DNA of 64,000 nucleotides from JAVVHH01 sp963848035 (GCA_963848035.1 CAWKCD010000003.1:124001-188000); one strand, 5' to 3'. Positions 17,769 through 26,778 are shown, counted from the stretch's first letter. Notes: a model not told the origin generated them from the sequence alone. A program made the numbers and translations.

Positions 17769-19055
17769 TCAGGCCTGCGGCAATTCTTCGAATGCGGACA
17801 CGAAGAACGCGGACCGGCCGAAATTGCCGGATTTGAGCGCGAGCAATAACGCCGGGCCGGCTCCTTCGGCGTAGGTCCAGGGAACGCCGGGATCGATCTC
17901 GCGGCCGATACGCAACCGGGTGACGCCGAGCGCAGAGACAACGGCACCGCTCGTTTCGCCGCCGGCCACGATCATGCGGCGGACCCCGCGCTCGACGAGA
18001 CCGCGCGCGACGTCGGCCATCACACGTTCGACCAAGATGCCGGCCGCTTCTCGGCCGAGCTTGGCTTGCAGCGCCGCGACGCGGTCCGGCGTTGCCGACG
18101 CCGCGATCACGATGGGTGCGTCGCCGAGCTTGTCGGCTGCCCAGTCGAGCGCTTGGCGCGTGAGATGATCGGCATCGGGCGTCGCAAGAGGATCGATCTC
18201 GAGAGTAGGCACCTGGTCCCGTGCCGTCGCGACTTGGAGGAGGGTGGTGCGAGAACATGAGCCTGCGAGGACGGCGGCGGGGCCGGTGACCTCCGGCAGG
18301 TTGCCGGGCGAGATGGTCTGCAGCAGGCCGAGGCGGCGGAAATTTTCGGGCAGTCCCATCGCGACACCAGAGCCGCCGGTGACGAGAGCGTGGGCGCTGA
18401 CGGCCTCGCCAATGGCGAGGAGATCGCCGTCCGCGACCGCATCGACGATCGCGTAACGGCGGCCTTGCTCTCTGAGGGCGGTGAGCGCCGAACGGATCTT
18501 GCCGGCGCCGGCCGCCACGGTGGCGAACGGGACCAGGCCGACTGCGCCTTCAGTCTGGCGCGAGAGGACGCGGACGAGGTTCGCGTCACGCATCGGCGTG
18601 AGCGGATGGTCCTGCATGCCGCTCTCGTTGAGCAGGGCGGTGCCGACGAACAGGTGACCTTGATAAACGGTGCGGGCGTTGGCGGGGAAGGCGGGGCAGG
18701 CGATCGCGAAGCCGCAATCGAGGGCGGCGATCAGCGCGTCGCCGACAGGGCCAATATTGCCGGCGTCGGTGCTGTCGAAAGTGGAGCAATATTTGAAAAA
18801 GAACTGCCGACAGCCGGCACGTTGAAGAACGCGCAACGCGGCGAGGCTTTGGGCGATGGCGTCCCGGGGCGGGATGGTGCGTGATTTCAGCGCAACAACG
18901 AGAGCGTCAATTTCGGGCGCTCCGGCGGCGATCGAGGGATCGTCGTCGGAGGGGACGCCGATGAGTTGGACGGTGCGCATGCCGTTGCGCACGAGCATGG
19001 AGGCCAGGTCGGTCGCGCCGGTGAAGTCGTCGGCGATGCAGCCCAGAAGCGCCAT
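17769..19055 (-). CDS. four-carbon acid sugar kinase family (OtnK/DUF1537)
   Basis: 428 residues. The N-terminal domain has GCIADDFTGATDLASMLV, and the C-terminal nucleotide-binding part has MIVAGGETSGAVVSALG. Both are hallmarks of the family that phosphorylates 3-oxo-tetronate, D-threonate and erythronate type acids. Family knowledge gives sugar-acid kinase; the exact substrate is not readable and no otnC/otnI partners lie here. It starts two bases after the upstream glycosyltransferase stop, so the two are probably cotranscribed. Confidence 0.8.
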   Translation of the reverse strand: MALLGCIADDFTGATDLASMLVRNGMRTVQLIGVPSDDDPSIAAGAPEIDALVVALKSRTIPPRDAIAQSLAALRVLQRAGCRQFFFKYCSTFDSTDAGNIGPVGDALIAALDCGFAIACPAFPANARTVYQGHLFVGTALLNESGMQDHPLTPMRDANLVRVLSRQTEGAVGLVPFATVAAGAGKIRSALTALREQGRRYAIVDAVADGDLLAIGEAVSAHALVTGGSGVAMGLPENFRRLGLLQTISPGNLPEVTGPAAVLAGSCSRTTLLQVATARDQVPTLEIDPLATPDADHLTRQALDWAADKLGDAPIVIAASATPDRVAALQAKLGREAAGILVERVMADVARGLVERGVRRMIVAGGETSGAVVSALGVTRLRIGREIDPGVPWTYAEGAGPALLLALKSGNFGRSAFFVSAFEELPQA

Positions 19056-19057
19056 GG

Positions 19058-20032
19058 TCAGGTCTCCAGAAAGGTAGCGAAGCTGTTGGCGCGGTCGCGC
19101 CAGCTCGGCAGTCGTTGGCCGGTTTGCCAGGCCTCTTCGGCCATGTCTCGGCGGAGGTCACGATCGAACAGGAGACGGCGCAGGCATTTGCCGAAGCTGG
19201 CCATGTCCTCGAGCGCGACGACAGCACCGGCGGCGGACGGGACGAGTTTGCCGGGGTCGCCCTCGGTGGTGGTGACAACGGGGATCCCGCGACGGAGCGC
19301 CTCGGCACTGGCGGCGGGATAACCCTCCCAGCGCGTCGCTAGAGCGAACATCGAGGCAGAGGTCCAAGCCTCTCGAAGTGCTTCGGGTGACGGATCGGCG
19401 AGAAGTTCTGCGCGGTGCTGCAGGCCAAGCTCATCGATGAGCGCGGCGAGTTCGGCCGCGTGCGCGGGTTCCCGACCGGCGTCGCCGGCGATGAGGAGCC
19501 GCCACGGCAGGTCAGTCAGGCGGGCCATGGCGCGGAGCAGGAGATCGTGTCCCTTACGACGCGTGAGCACGCCGACGGCGAGGACGATGGGATCGTCGTC
19601 GGCAGGAACGGTGCGCGGGAGGTCGCGGGCGCCGGGTAAGGCGAGGTGTGCGGAAACACCGAACTCGGTCCGGAGACGTTCCGCGACGGGCTCGCTGGTT
19701 GCGACGACCCGGCGAAGCCGTGGCAGCATGTCGGCCTCGATCGCGCGCACCCGTTCGCGGGCGGATTGATCGCGACCGGCCGCGGCTGAGACGTGATGAA
19801 CCAGCGCCAATGCATCGGCACCGACGAGTTCGTCGAGGCGCGGCTGCAGCGAAGGGAGCAGCATGCCGTCGACCACCGGGATCGCGCCCGGCGGAAAGCG
19901 CGGCGCTGCTCCGATCAGAAGGTCGGCTTGGTGGCCGAGGTCGCGCAGCGATTGCAGGAGGCCGGCGATGTAGTCGGCGCCCCCGCCGCTGCCGGTATCG
20001 GCCGGCGTGGGAATGGCAAAGGCGAGATGCAT
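19058..20032 (-). CDS. glycosyltransferase, GT4-like (GT-B fold)
   Basis: 324 residues. The glycine-rich N-terminal segment GSGGGADYIAGLLQSLRDLGH and the C-terminal motif FALATRWEGYPAASAEALRRGIPVV (E-x7-E type) are those of GT-B retaining glycosyltransferases. The central segment VGVLTRRKGHDLLLRAMARL is also typical. It lies 42 bp downstream of the FlgN-like gene in the flgI operon direction, so a role in flagellar glycosylation is possible but speculative. Confidence 0.8.
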   Translation of the reverse strand: MHLAFAIPTPADTGSGGGADYIAGLLQSLRDLGHQADLLIGAAPRFPPGAIPVVDGMLLPSLQPRLDELVGADALALVHHVSAAAGRDQSARERVRAIEADMLPRLRRVVATSEPVAERLRTEFGVSAHLALPGARDLPRTVPADDDPIVLAVGVLTRRKGHDLLLRAMARLTDLPWRLLIAGDAGREPAHAAELAALIDELGLQHRAELLADPSPEALREAWTSASMFALATRWEGYPAASAEALRRGIPVVTTTEGDPGKLVPSAAGAVVALEDMASFGKCLRRLLFDRDLRRDMAEEAWQTGQRLPSWRDRANSFATFLET

Positions 20033-20074
20033 GCGGCCGGCGTAACATGGGCCGGCCGGATCGTCACTGTCCGG

Positions 20075-20416
20075 TCAGGCGTGACGGGTGAGCGCGAGCG
20101 CCGCGTCGTTTCGGACAGTGCGACCGGCAGAACCGTAGCGGGCGTGCGCCGTGCTTTCCTGTGCCGCCTGGGCAACCATGGTGATGATACGGCTCTGTAC
20201 GTCGATCGCGCGTTCGAGCAGGACCCGGTTGAGGGCCGCGAGGTCGCGCAGGCGTTCGGCCTGTTCCGGCGAGGCGGATTCGGCGGAAAGCGCGTTGGCC
20301 GCGGCGAGCTTCTGTTCCAGGAGGGCGGCGGCGGCGGGGGCGTCGTGACGCTCGAGCGCCTCGTTCTCTGCGATCAGGATGGCTTCCAGCGTGTCGGCGG
20401 CGTTAGCGTTGGGCAT
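20075..20416 (-). CDS. FlgN-like flagellar protein
   Basis: 113 residues, predicted all-helical (EAILIAENEALERHDA, LLEQKLAAANALSAE, LNRVLLERAIDVQSRI). This matches the short helical FlgN/FliT-like export chaperones usually encoded near flgJ. Its ATG lies inside flgJ (14-bp overlap), which implies coupled translation. The family call is by context and helical pattern only. Confidence 0.55.
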   Translation of the reverse strand: MPNANAADTLEAILIAENEALERHDAPAAAALLEQKLAAANALSAESASPEQAERLRDLAALNRVLLERAIDVQSRIITMVAQAAQESTAHARYGSAGRTVRNDAALALTRHA

Positions 20417-20705
20417 TCTTGTTCTCCTGCATTTGTAGCATTTGTTGCATGATCGGTTTGGCGAGACCGATCCCGTGATTGGCGGCCATCTGCTTGGACA
20501 GCGCGGAGATCCACATCGGGCGCCAGGCCTGTTCGCCGTCGCCGCCGCCGAACATGGTCTTGGAATGGTCGATGGTCTGGAACATGGGCGTGAGCATCTG
20601 GCCGATGGCCATGGCTTCGAAGTCCTGTGCGGCTTTCTGGATTTTCTGCCGTTGCTCGGGCGAGATGGTCGAACCGGCCGGTGGGATTGCGGTGGTTGGG
20701 TTCAT
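20403..20705 (-). CDS. flgJ: flagellar rod-binding protein FlgJ (rod domain only)
   Basis: 100 residues containing only the rod-binding domain: KAAQDFEAMAIGQMLTPMF, then FGGGDGEQAWRPMWI, then HGIGLAKPIMQQML. The muramidase domain of enterobacterial FlgJ is absent, as is normal in Alphaproteobacteria. It acts as the rod-assembly scaffold in the periplasm. Its start overlaps the flgI stop (ATGA). Confidence 0.9.
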   Translation of the reverse strand: MNPTTAIPPAGSTISPEQRQKIQKAAQDFEAMAIGQMLTPMFQTIDHSKTMFGGGDGEQAWRPMWISALSKQMAANHGIGLAKPIMQQMLQMQENKNAQR

Positions 20706-21799
20706 CGGATCACCAGTTCGGCCTGGAGCGCGCCGGCGGCCTTGATGGATTGGAGGATGCTGATCATGTCGCGCGGTCCGACGCCCAGAGAGTTGAGGCT
20801 GGCGACGAGGTCACGCAGGGTGACGCCGCCGTTGAGGATACCGAGTTTTCGGTCGGACTGGGTATCGACCTGGATGTTGGTGCTGGGCGTGACGACCGTC
20901 TGGCCGTTCGAGAACGGGCCTGGCTGGCTGACCTTGGGGTCTTCGGTGACGCGGATGGTCAGGTTGCCTTGCGCGATGGCGACGGTGCTGATCCGGACGT
21001 TGTCGCCCATAACGACGGTGCCGCTCGCTTCATCGATGACGACGACGGCCGGGCTGTCGGGTTCGATGCGCAGTTCTTCGATGCGGGCGAGGGAGTCGAT
21101 GGCGTCGCGGCCGCCGAGGGCGATCTCGACGGTGCGAGGATCGGTGGCGCGGGCGCCGCCGCCGATAGCGTGGTTGATCGCGTCGGCGATGCGCCGGGCG
21201 GTGGTGAGGTCAGGGTTGCGCAGGCCGAGGCGGAGATTGGTGCGGTTCGCGAGCTGGAAGGCGACTTCGCGCTCGACGGTCGCGCCGTTGGCGATGCGGG
21301 CCGAGGTGGGAACGCCGCGGGTCACCGATGCGCCGGCGCCGCGTGCGGCGATGGCGGAGGTGGTGAGCGCGCCTTGGGCGACGCCATAGACTTCACCGTC
21401 GGCGCCGAGCAAAGGGGTGACGAGGAGGGTGCCGCCGGTCAGGTCCTTGGCGTCGCCGAGCGCCGAGATCGCGATGTCGATCCGGCTGCCGGTGCGGGCG
21501 AAGGGGGGCAGGTTGGCGGTGACCATGACGGCGGCGACGTTCTTGGTCTGCAGCTTGGCTTCTTGGTCGCGCGTGTTGACGCCGAGGCGTTCGAGCATGC
21601 CGATCAGGGATTGGCGGGTGAACACGGCACTATCGAGCCGGTCACCGGTGCCGTTCAGCCCGACGACCAGGCCGTAACCGACGAGCTGGTTGTCGCGGAC
21701 GCCTTCGACGTCGGCCACGTCCTTGATGCGGACGCTCGCTTGGGCGGGCGGGGCTACCGCGGTCAGCAGGACGGTCAGGGCGAGGAGGATCCTGGGCAT
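20702..21799 (-). CDS. flgI: flagellar P-ring protein FlgI
   Basis: 365 residues starting MPRILLALTVLLTAVAPPAQA, a Sec signal peptide, followed by VRIKDVADVEGVRDNQLVGYG, the conserved mature N-terminus. FlgI builds the periplasmic P-ring. I chose ATG 21799 because the sigma-54 promoter at 21842-21856 predicts transcription starting near 21830. That excludes most of the longer frame and leaves about 30 nt of leader. An ATG at 21829 is the next alternative. Confidence 0.93.
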   Translation of the reverse strand: MPRILLALTVLLTAVAPPAQASVRIKDVADVEGVRDNQLVGYGLVVGLNGTGDRLDSAVFTRQSLIGMLERLGVNTRDQEAKLQTKNVAAVMVTANLPPFARTGSRIDIAISALGDAKDLTGGTLLVTPLLGADGEVYGVAQGALTTSAIAARGAGASVTRGVPTSARIANGATVEREVAFQLANRTNLRLGLRNPDLTTARRIADAINHAIGGGARATDPRTVEIALGGRDAIDSLARIEELRIEPDSPAVVVIDEASGTVVMGDNVRISTVAIAQGNLTIRVTEDPKVSQPGPFSNGQTVVTPSTNIQVDTQSDRKLGILNGGVTLRDLVASLNSLGVGPRDMISILQSIKAAGALQAELVIR

Positions 21800-21841
21800 T
21801 TTTGCAATTCGTAAAGGAATTCCGGTCATGTTGGGGAAGAG

Positions 21842-21856
21842 GCAAGTGCCGTGCCA
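21842..21856 (-). promoter_or_regulatory. sigma-54 promoter for flgI-flgJ
   Basis: The minus strand reads TGGCACG-GCAC-TTGC, a perfect consensus match. The CGGCA-N5-TGCCG palindrome lies 45 bp upstream. Confidence 0.88.
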
Positions 21857-21900
21857 AGGTCGAAGGGCGGATTTGCTGGGGGTTTGGACGAGGACGAGGT

Positions 21901-21915
21901 CGGCAGAATTTGCCG
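21901..21915. promoter_or_regulatory. palindrome between flgI and fliX (ftr-like operator)
   Basis: CGGCA-GAATT-TGCCG, a 5-bp perfect inverted repeat. A second half-site (GTCGGCAGAAAC) follows immediately. It is 45 bp from the flgI sigma-54 promoter and 25 bp from the fliX start codon. Confidence 0.7.
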
Positions 21916-21939
21916 GTCGGCAGAAACGGGAGGCAGACA

Positions 21940-22341
21940 ATGGTCGTAGGCGGCGTGACGCGCCTCACCGATGGGACATTACCGGTGCGGCGCGGGACGG
22001 AGCGACGCGCGTTCGGCGTGACAGCCGGCGGGGCGGCGCCGACGGAGCGGGCGGTGGCGTCCGGCGGGGTATCGATCGTCTCCCTGCTGGCGATGCAGGA
22101 AGCGGAGTCCGACGCGCAGCAGGATCGCGAGGCGCGGCAGCACGGCGAGGCGATGATGGACGAGCTGAGCGAGCTGCAGCGGGCGCTGTTGGGGGAGGGT
22201 GGCCCGGACCTCGGCCGATTGGAGCAACTGGCAGCGCGGCCGGTCACCGTGTCGGATCCGAGATTAGCGGGCGTGTTGCGGGCGATCCGGCTGCGGGCGG
22301 GGGTGGAGTTGGCCCGCTGGGGACGTGCGGCTTCCGAGTGA
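21940..22341 (+). CDS. fliX: class II flagellar assembly regulator FliX
   Basis: 133 residues from ATG 21940, which follows GGGAGG at a good distance; a longer upstream extension lacks support. The end PRLAGVLRAIRLRAGVELARWG and the SLLAMQEAESDAQQDREARQHGEAMMDEL segment match FliX. In Caulobacter, FliX links early basal-body assembly to the activity of the sigma-54 activator FlbD. It is divergent from flgI across a palindrome-containing promoter region. flbD itself is not in the window. Confidence 0.85.
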   Translation: MVVGGVTRLTDGTLPVRRGTERRAFGVTAGGAAPTERAVASGGVSIVSLLAMQEAESDAQQDREARQHGEAMMDELSELQRALLGEGGPDLGRLEQLAARPVTVSDPRLAGVLRAIRLRAGVELARWGRAASE

Positions 22342-22389
22342 CAGGGGAAACCGAAGCGTGACAGAAGGTTGACACGTCAAAAAGCGTGC

Positions 22390-22418
22390 TTGGCGTCGCG
22401 GGAGTGCGTGAGTATAAG
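22390..22418 (+). promoter_or_regulatory. sigma-70 type promoter for dksA
   Basis: TTGGCG (-35), 17-bp spacer, TATAAG (-10), about 45 bp before the dksA start. A short palindrome TTGAC-AC-GTCAA at 22369-22380 just upstream could be an operator. Confidence 0.55.
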
Positions 22419-22460
22419 CCCGAGCAACACCGCTAAGGTGACCGAGTAAGGGATCGGATC

Positions 22461-22880
22461 ATGATGCTCACGCTTCCCCCTGACTACCGGCCGTCCGAAA
22501 ACGACGAGTTCATGAATCCTATCCAGACCGAGTATTTCCGCCAGAAGCTCTTGCGCTGGAGGGCGGAACTGCTTCGGGAAGCGGATGGGACGTTAGCGAG
22601 CTTGTCCTCTCAGGGCGGCATCCACGAGGCCGACATCACGGATCGAGCCAGCGTCGAAACCGACCGGGCGCTCGAACTGCGGACACGCGACCGGGCGCGC
22701 AAACTGATCACGAAAATCGACCAGGCATTGGCGCGGATCGACTCTGGAACTTATGGCTACTGTGAAGAAACGTCGGAGCCGATTGGCTTGAAGCGGCTGG
22801 AGGCTCGGCCGATCGCCACGATGTCGATCGAGGCGCAAGAGCGGCATGAGCGGATGGAGCGTGTCCACCGCGACGATTGA
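22461..22880 (+). CDS. dksA: RNA polymerase-binding transcription factor DksA
   Basis: 139 residues. The coiled-coil tip has the acidic DITDRASVE motif needed at the polymerase secondary channel. The zinc-finger region (YGYCEETSEPIGLKRL...MSIEAQERHE) keeps only one cysteine, the cysteine-poor form known in Alphaproteobacteria. DksA modulates stringent-response transcription with ppGpp. dksA beside fliX and flg genes is a recurrent alphaproteobacterial arrangement. Confidence 0.92.
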   Translation: MMLTLPPDYRPSENDEFMNPIQTEYFRQKLLRWRAELLREADGTLASLSSQGGIHEADITDRASVETDRALELRTRDRARKLITKIDQALARIDSGTYGYCEETSEPIGLKRLEARPIATMSIEAQERHERMERVHRDD

Positions 22881-22945
22881 AGCGATGGTTTGTTGCGGTT
22901 AGGTTCCCCGCCAAGGCCGGCTGACCGGCCGCTGGGAGGAACTGG

Positions 22946-24271
22946 ATGATCCGTCGCCGCACGTTACTTGCTGCCTCGGCTGGGGCGCTTTGTGCTCCAG
23001 CCCTCGTGGAGCGCGCCAATGCCCAAAGCACTTTCGACTGGAAGCAGGCCAAAGGCACCAAGCTCGAGGTGAACCTGGCTAAATCGCCGCGCGGCGACGT
23101 GTTGCAGGCGCACCAGAAAGAGTTCGAGGAGCTGACCGGCATCAAGGTCGGCGCAGAGCAGATCCCGGAGCAGCAGCAGCGGCCGAAGGTCGCCATGGAG
23201 ATGAGCTCGGGGCATCCGAGCTTCGACGTGGTGAACGTGGCGATGCACGTGCAGAAGCGGCTGATCGAGCGAGGCCGCTGGATGGAGGACCTGCGTCCGC
23301 TCATCGCCGACAAGGGACTCACCAGCCCGGATTTGGATATGAACGATTTCAGCGGCGCGACGATCAAGGCGGCGACCGGGGCGGACGGGAAGATCAACGT
23401 CCTGCCGATGAACCAGGACCTGTTCATCCTCTATTATAACAAGGAGCTGTTCCAGCAGGCGGGGCTCGAGGAGCCGCCGAAGACGTACGACGAGATGTTG
23501 GCGTCCGCGCGGAAGCTGACCGACAAGTCCAAGGGGATCTACGGGTTCACGGGACGGGGCGTGAAGAACGCGAACGTGGTGTTGTTCGACAACATCATGC
23601 TGGGCTGGGACCAGGAAACGATCACGGCGGATGGGCAGAAATTGCTGACCGATACGCCGACCGCCATCGAGGCGGCGCAGTGGTATCAAACGATCATGCG
23701 CGAGTGCGCGCCGCCGGGCTCGGTCGGATTCAATTGGAACGAGTGCCAAACGACGTTCAGCCAGGGGCGGGCGGCGATGTGGTGGGACGGGATCGGCTTC
23801 TCGGCGCCGCTGATCGATCCGGCGAAGAGCAAGGTCGTGGGCAAGGTCGGTTTCGCGCCGGTGCCGGCGGGTCCGAAGTCGCGCAATTCGGCGACGTTCA
23901 TCGATGGCATGGGTATTCCCGTCGGCGCCAAGAACAAGAATGGGGCTTGGCTCTACCTGCAGTGGGCGAACAGCAAGCTCATGTTCCTGAATTGGCTCCG
24001 CGAGGGAGCAGGAACGCCGCCGCGGTCGAGCGCTTACAAGAACCAGGAGGTCATCGAGAGCAGCAAGTTCCCGAAGGACTGGTTCGATACGACGCTGACG
24101 AGCCTGTCCATCGCGCGGAGCGGCCTGCCGGAGATCGTGCCGGTGACGGAGTTCCGCGACACGATCGGGATCGCGCTGACGAACATCGTGGGCGGGTCGG
24201 ACCCGGCCAGCGAGTTGAAGAAGGCGACCGAGGCGTTCGCGCCGGTTTTGGCGAAATCGAACGCCGGTTAG
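22946..24271 (+). CDS. extracellular solute-binding protein, family 1 (sugar ABC type)
   Basis: 441 residues. The N-terminus RRRTLLAASAGALCAPALVERANAQ resembles a Tat-type signal ending in an AxA-like site. The mature part (VLPMNQDLFILYYNKELFQQAGLEEPPKTYDEM, shown in part) is the maltose/sugar-binding protein fold. No permease or ATPase lies next to it, so it is an orphan receptor or its partners are elsewhere. A hairpin GGCCGG-CTGA-CCGGCC lies 16 bp upstream of the start. Confidence 0.85.
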   Translation: MIRRRTLLAASAGALCAPALVERANAQSTFDWKQAKGTKLEVNLAKSPRGDVLQAHQKEFEELTGIKVGAEQIPEQQQRPKVAMEMSSGHPSFDVVNVAMHVQKRLIERGRWMEDLRPLIADKGLTSPDLDMNDFSGATIKAATGADGKINVLPMNQDLFILYYNKELFQQAGLEEPPKTYDEMLASARKLTDKSKGIYGFTGRGVKNANVVLFDNIMLGWDQETITADGQKLLTDTPTAIEAAQWYQTIMRECAPPGSVGFNWNECQTTFSQGRAAMWWDGIGFSAPLIDPAKSKVVGKVGFAPVPAGPKSRNSATFIDGMGIPVGAKNKNGAWLYLQWANSKLMFLNWLREGAGTPPRSSAYKNQEVIESSKFPKDWFDTTLTSLSIARSGLPEIVPVTEFRDTIGIALTNIVGGSDPASELKKATEAFAPVLAKSNAG

Positions 24272-24283
24272 GGCACCGGCTGG

Positions 24284-24320
24284 GGGCAGCATCCAACCGA
24301 TGTTTGGGTGGATGCTGCCC
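24284..24320. terminator. hairpin between convergent binding protein and flgH
   Basis: A perfect 12-bp inverted repeat, GGGCAGCATCCA ... TGGATGCTGCCC, with a 13-nt loop, placed between two convergent stops. No T-run is present. Confidence 0.65.
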
Positions 24321-24329
24321 GCGAGAGGG

Positions 24330-25049
24330 TCAGAACGGGAGCAGGATGTCGAGGAGCTGCTGGCCGTAGCGGGGCGTTTGAACGTCTGTCAGCTGGCCGC
24401 GGCCGCCGTAGGAGATTCGGGCTTCGGCCATCCGGTCGTGCAGCACGGTATTGTCGCTGGCAATGTCCTGCGGGCGGATGACGCCGCTGACGCGGAGTTC
24501 GCGCAATTCGGAGTTGACGCGGACTTCCTGGCGGGCGGCAACGGCGAGGTTGCCGTTGGGCAGGACCTGCGTGACGACGCCGGCGAGGCGTAGGGTCACC
24601 GTCTCGTTACGCTGCACCGAGCCGGTCCCGGTGGCGGAGCCGGTTGTGTTGGTGGACACCAGGGAGCTGACATTGGCGCCGCGGACTTTGTTTTCGAGGC
24701 CAAAGAAATTTGGGACGCCGACGGTTTCTGCGCCCGCCCGTTGCGCGCTGGAGACATTTTTCAGGGTTGCGGCGTCGGTGATGTTGACGAGGACCGTGAC
24801 GATGTCGCCGACGTTGGCGGCGCGCTGATCCTTGAAGAAGGCGCGGCTGCCCTGTCGCCAGAGGCTGTTGGCCTCGGCCGGCTCCGTCTGGGGTCGCGGC
24901 ATGGGCATCGAGATCGGGCGATAGGAGGGATCCCCTGTCGGGTCGCTGCTCGGGGTCATGGTCGGCGGGCGGCCGACTTCGGACAGGCGCTGGAGCGAAC
25001 CGCAGCCGGGCAGCAGTACGATCAAGCTGAGGGCGAGGGCGGCTCTCAT
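24330..25049 (-). CDS. flgH: flagellar L-ring lipoprotein FlgH
   Basis: 239 residues. The lipoprotein signal is MRAALALSLIVLLPGC (lipobox LPGC). Conserved segments are FFKDQRAANVGDIVTVLVNI, GVVTQVLPNGNLAVAARQEV and ELRVSGVIRPQDI. FlgH forms the outer-membrane L-ring. It is the last gene of the flgF-flgG-flgA-flgH operon and overlaps flgA by four bases. Confidence 0.95.
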   Translation of the reverse strand: MRAALALSLIVLLPGCGSLQRLSEVGRPPTMTPSSDPTGDPSYRPISMPMPRPQTEPAEANSLWRQGSRAFFKDQRAANVGDIVTVLVNITDAATLKNVSSAQRAGAETVGVPNFFGLENKVRGANVSSLVSTNTTGSATGTGSVQRNETVTLRLAGVVTQVLPNGNLAVAARQEVRVNSELRELRVSGVIRPQDIASDNTVLHDRMAEARISYGGRGQLTDVQTPRYGQQLLDILLPF

Positions 25050-25993
25050 CGATCGGCCAGGTAGCGGTTTGCGGGCCGGGCGGTGCCTGGGATGACGATA
25101 GCTTGGCCGGGTCCGGTGATTTCAGCTTCAACGATGGTTCGGGCGTATTCATTGAGGACGCGGATGTGCTCCCCCTTGCCGCCGGGTTCGGTGGCGGTGC
25201 CGCGGGCACTCAGCGAGAGTCCGGGCGTTTCAAGGCTGAGCGTCATCTTGTCTCCCTTTTGGACGAGAACGGGCCGGCCGAGGTCGGCCAGGCGGATGGG
25301 TTGGTTAGGGGCGATGGTCTGCTTGGCGGACAGACCGACGGCGTCTGCCGGGACGTGGACGATCTCGCCGTGGGCCACTGCGCGGGGCAGGTGCAGCCAG
25401 TCGAGGTCGGAGGCCGAGACGACGTCGCCCGGCATGATGCGGCGGCGGACGACGGGGATGTCGATCATGTCCTGGATGCGGCCGGTAATGCGCAGCTGCG
25501 TGTTGGGCGCGTCGCCGCCGGCGATGTCGAGTTGCGCCGAGAAGCGGCCGCTGAGCTTGTCGAGCTCGACCTGAGCGACGGTGATGTCGGGTTGGCTCTC
25601 CTGCGGGAGCAGGGGGGCGGTAAAGCCGCTGATCTCTAGGTCTGCGTCCGGAGCGGCGCCGGCCCCGAGCAACGCCGCGGTTAGGACCGGTTTGATGTCG
25701 TCACGGGTGAGGGCGCGGCCGAGACGCTCGAGGATCACGCGGTCGCCGCTCGAGTTCGGACGCCAGTCGATGGCGAACTGACGCGCGATCGCGGCGAGCT
25801 GTGCGGCGGGGACGGTGATGCGTCCGCCCGGACCCGGCGCGGGGCCGAGCGGCTTGTCGGCGGTGACGCCGTCCCATAGGTCGGAAAGCCGGACAGTCGC
25901 GCCGGTGATCGTGCTGTATGGCTTGAGCGTTGCGGCCGACGCGGCTTGGGTGGCGGCGAAGACCGTGAGCAGCAGGAGGAGGCGGCGCACCAT
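25046..25993 (-). CDS. flgA: flagellar P-ring assembly chaperone FlgA
   Basis: 315 residues with a signal peptide (RLLLLLTVFAATQAASA). The C-terminal SAF-like region contains RRRIMPGDVVSASDLDWL and GLSAKQTIAPNQPIRLADLG, diagnostic for FlgA. It acts in the periplasm to help P-ring assembly. Its start is coupled to the flgG stop. Confidence 0.92.
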   Translation of the reverse strand: MVRRLLLLLTVFAATQAASAATLKPYSTITGATVRLSDLWDGVTADKPLGPAPGPGGRITVPAAQLAAIARQFAIDWRPNSSGDRVILERLGRALTRDDIKPVLTAALLGAGAAPDADLEISGFTAPLLPQESQPDITVAQVELDKLSGRFSAQLDIAGGDAPNTQLRITGRIQDMIDIPVVRRRIMPGDVVSASDLDWLHLPRAVAHGEIVHVPADAVGLSAKQTIAPNQPIRLADLGRPVLVQKGDKMTLSLETPGLSLSARGTATEPGGKGEHIRVLNEYARTIVEAEITGPGQAIVIPGTARPANRYLADR

Positions 25994-26778
25994 CAGCGGA
26001 GGTTCGTCAGGGTCGACTGCATTTGGTCGCTGGTGGTGATGACGCGACTGTTCATTTCGTAGGCGCGCTGGGCGGTGATGAGGTTGGTGATCTCGGAGAC
26101 AACGTTGACGTTGCTGGTCTCGACGAAGCCTTGCTGGACGCTGCCGAAGCCTGCGGCAGCCGGGTTGCCGGTGACGGGGTTGCCGGAGGCGCCGCTGGCG
26201 CGGAACAGGTTGTCGCCGATGGCTTCCAGGCCAGGCTCGTTGGCGAAGGTGGCGAGCTGGAAGGTGCCGACGGTCTGCGGCGCGGCTTGGCCTGCGATGG
26301 TGACCTGCACCGTGCCGCCGGCGTTGATGGTCACGTCCTGAGCGTTGGCGGGGACGGTGATGCCGGGGGCGACGGCGTAGCCGTCGGCGGTGACGATCTG
26401 ACCGTCGGGCGAGAGACCGAACGTGCCGTCGCGGGTGTAGGCGGTGTCGCCGCTCGGGAGCGTCACCTGGAAGTAGCCTTTGCCCTTGATCGCGACGTCC
26501 AGGCTGTTGCTGGTCTGCTGCAGGTTGCCCTGCTCGTTGATGCTGTAGATGGCGGCGGTTTTGACGCCGAGGCCGACCTGGGCGCCGGAGGGCAGGACGG
26601 TGCCGTTGTCGGAGCTGTTCGAGCCGACCCGGCGGAGGTTCTGGTAGAGCAGGTCCTGGAACTCGGCGCGCTTCCGCTTGAAGCCGGTCGTGGTCATGTT
26701 GGCGATGTTGTTGGAGATGACTTCGACGTTGGTCTGCTGGGCCTGCATTCCGGTCCCGGCGATGTCGAGCGAGCGCAT
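25993..26778 (-). CDS. flgG: distal rod protein FlgG
   Basis: 261 residues, the standard FlgG length. N-terminus: SLDIAGTGMQAQQTNVEVIS and NNIANMTTTGFKRKRAEFQD. C-terminus: ETSNVNVVSEITNLITAQRA and YEMNSRVITTSDQM. It forms the distal rod of the basal body. Confidence 0.96.
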   Translation of the reverse strand: MRSLDIAGTGMQAQQTNVEVISNNIANMTTTGFKRKRAEFQDLLYQNLRRVGSNSSDNGTVLPSGAQVGLGVKTAAIYSINEQGNLQQTSNSLDVAIKGKGYFQVTLPSGDTAYTRDGTFGLSPDGQIVTADGYAVAPGITVPANAQDVTINAGGTVQVTIAGQAAPQTVGTFQLATFANEPGLEAIGDNLFRASGASGNPVTGNPAAAGFGSVQQGFVETSNVNVVSEITNLITAQRAYEMNSRVITTSDQMQSTLTNLR

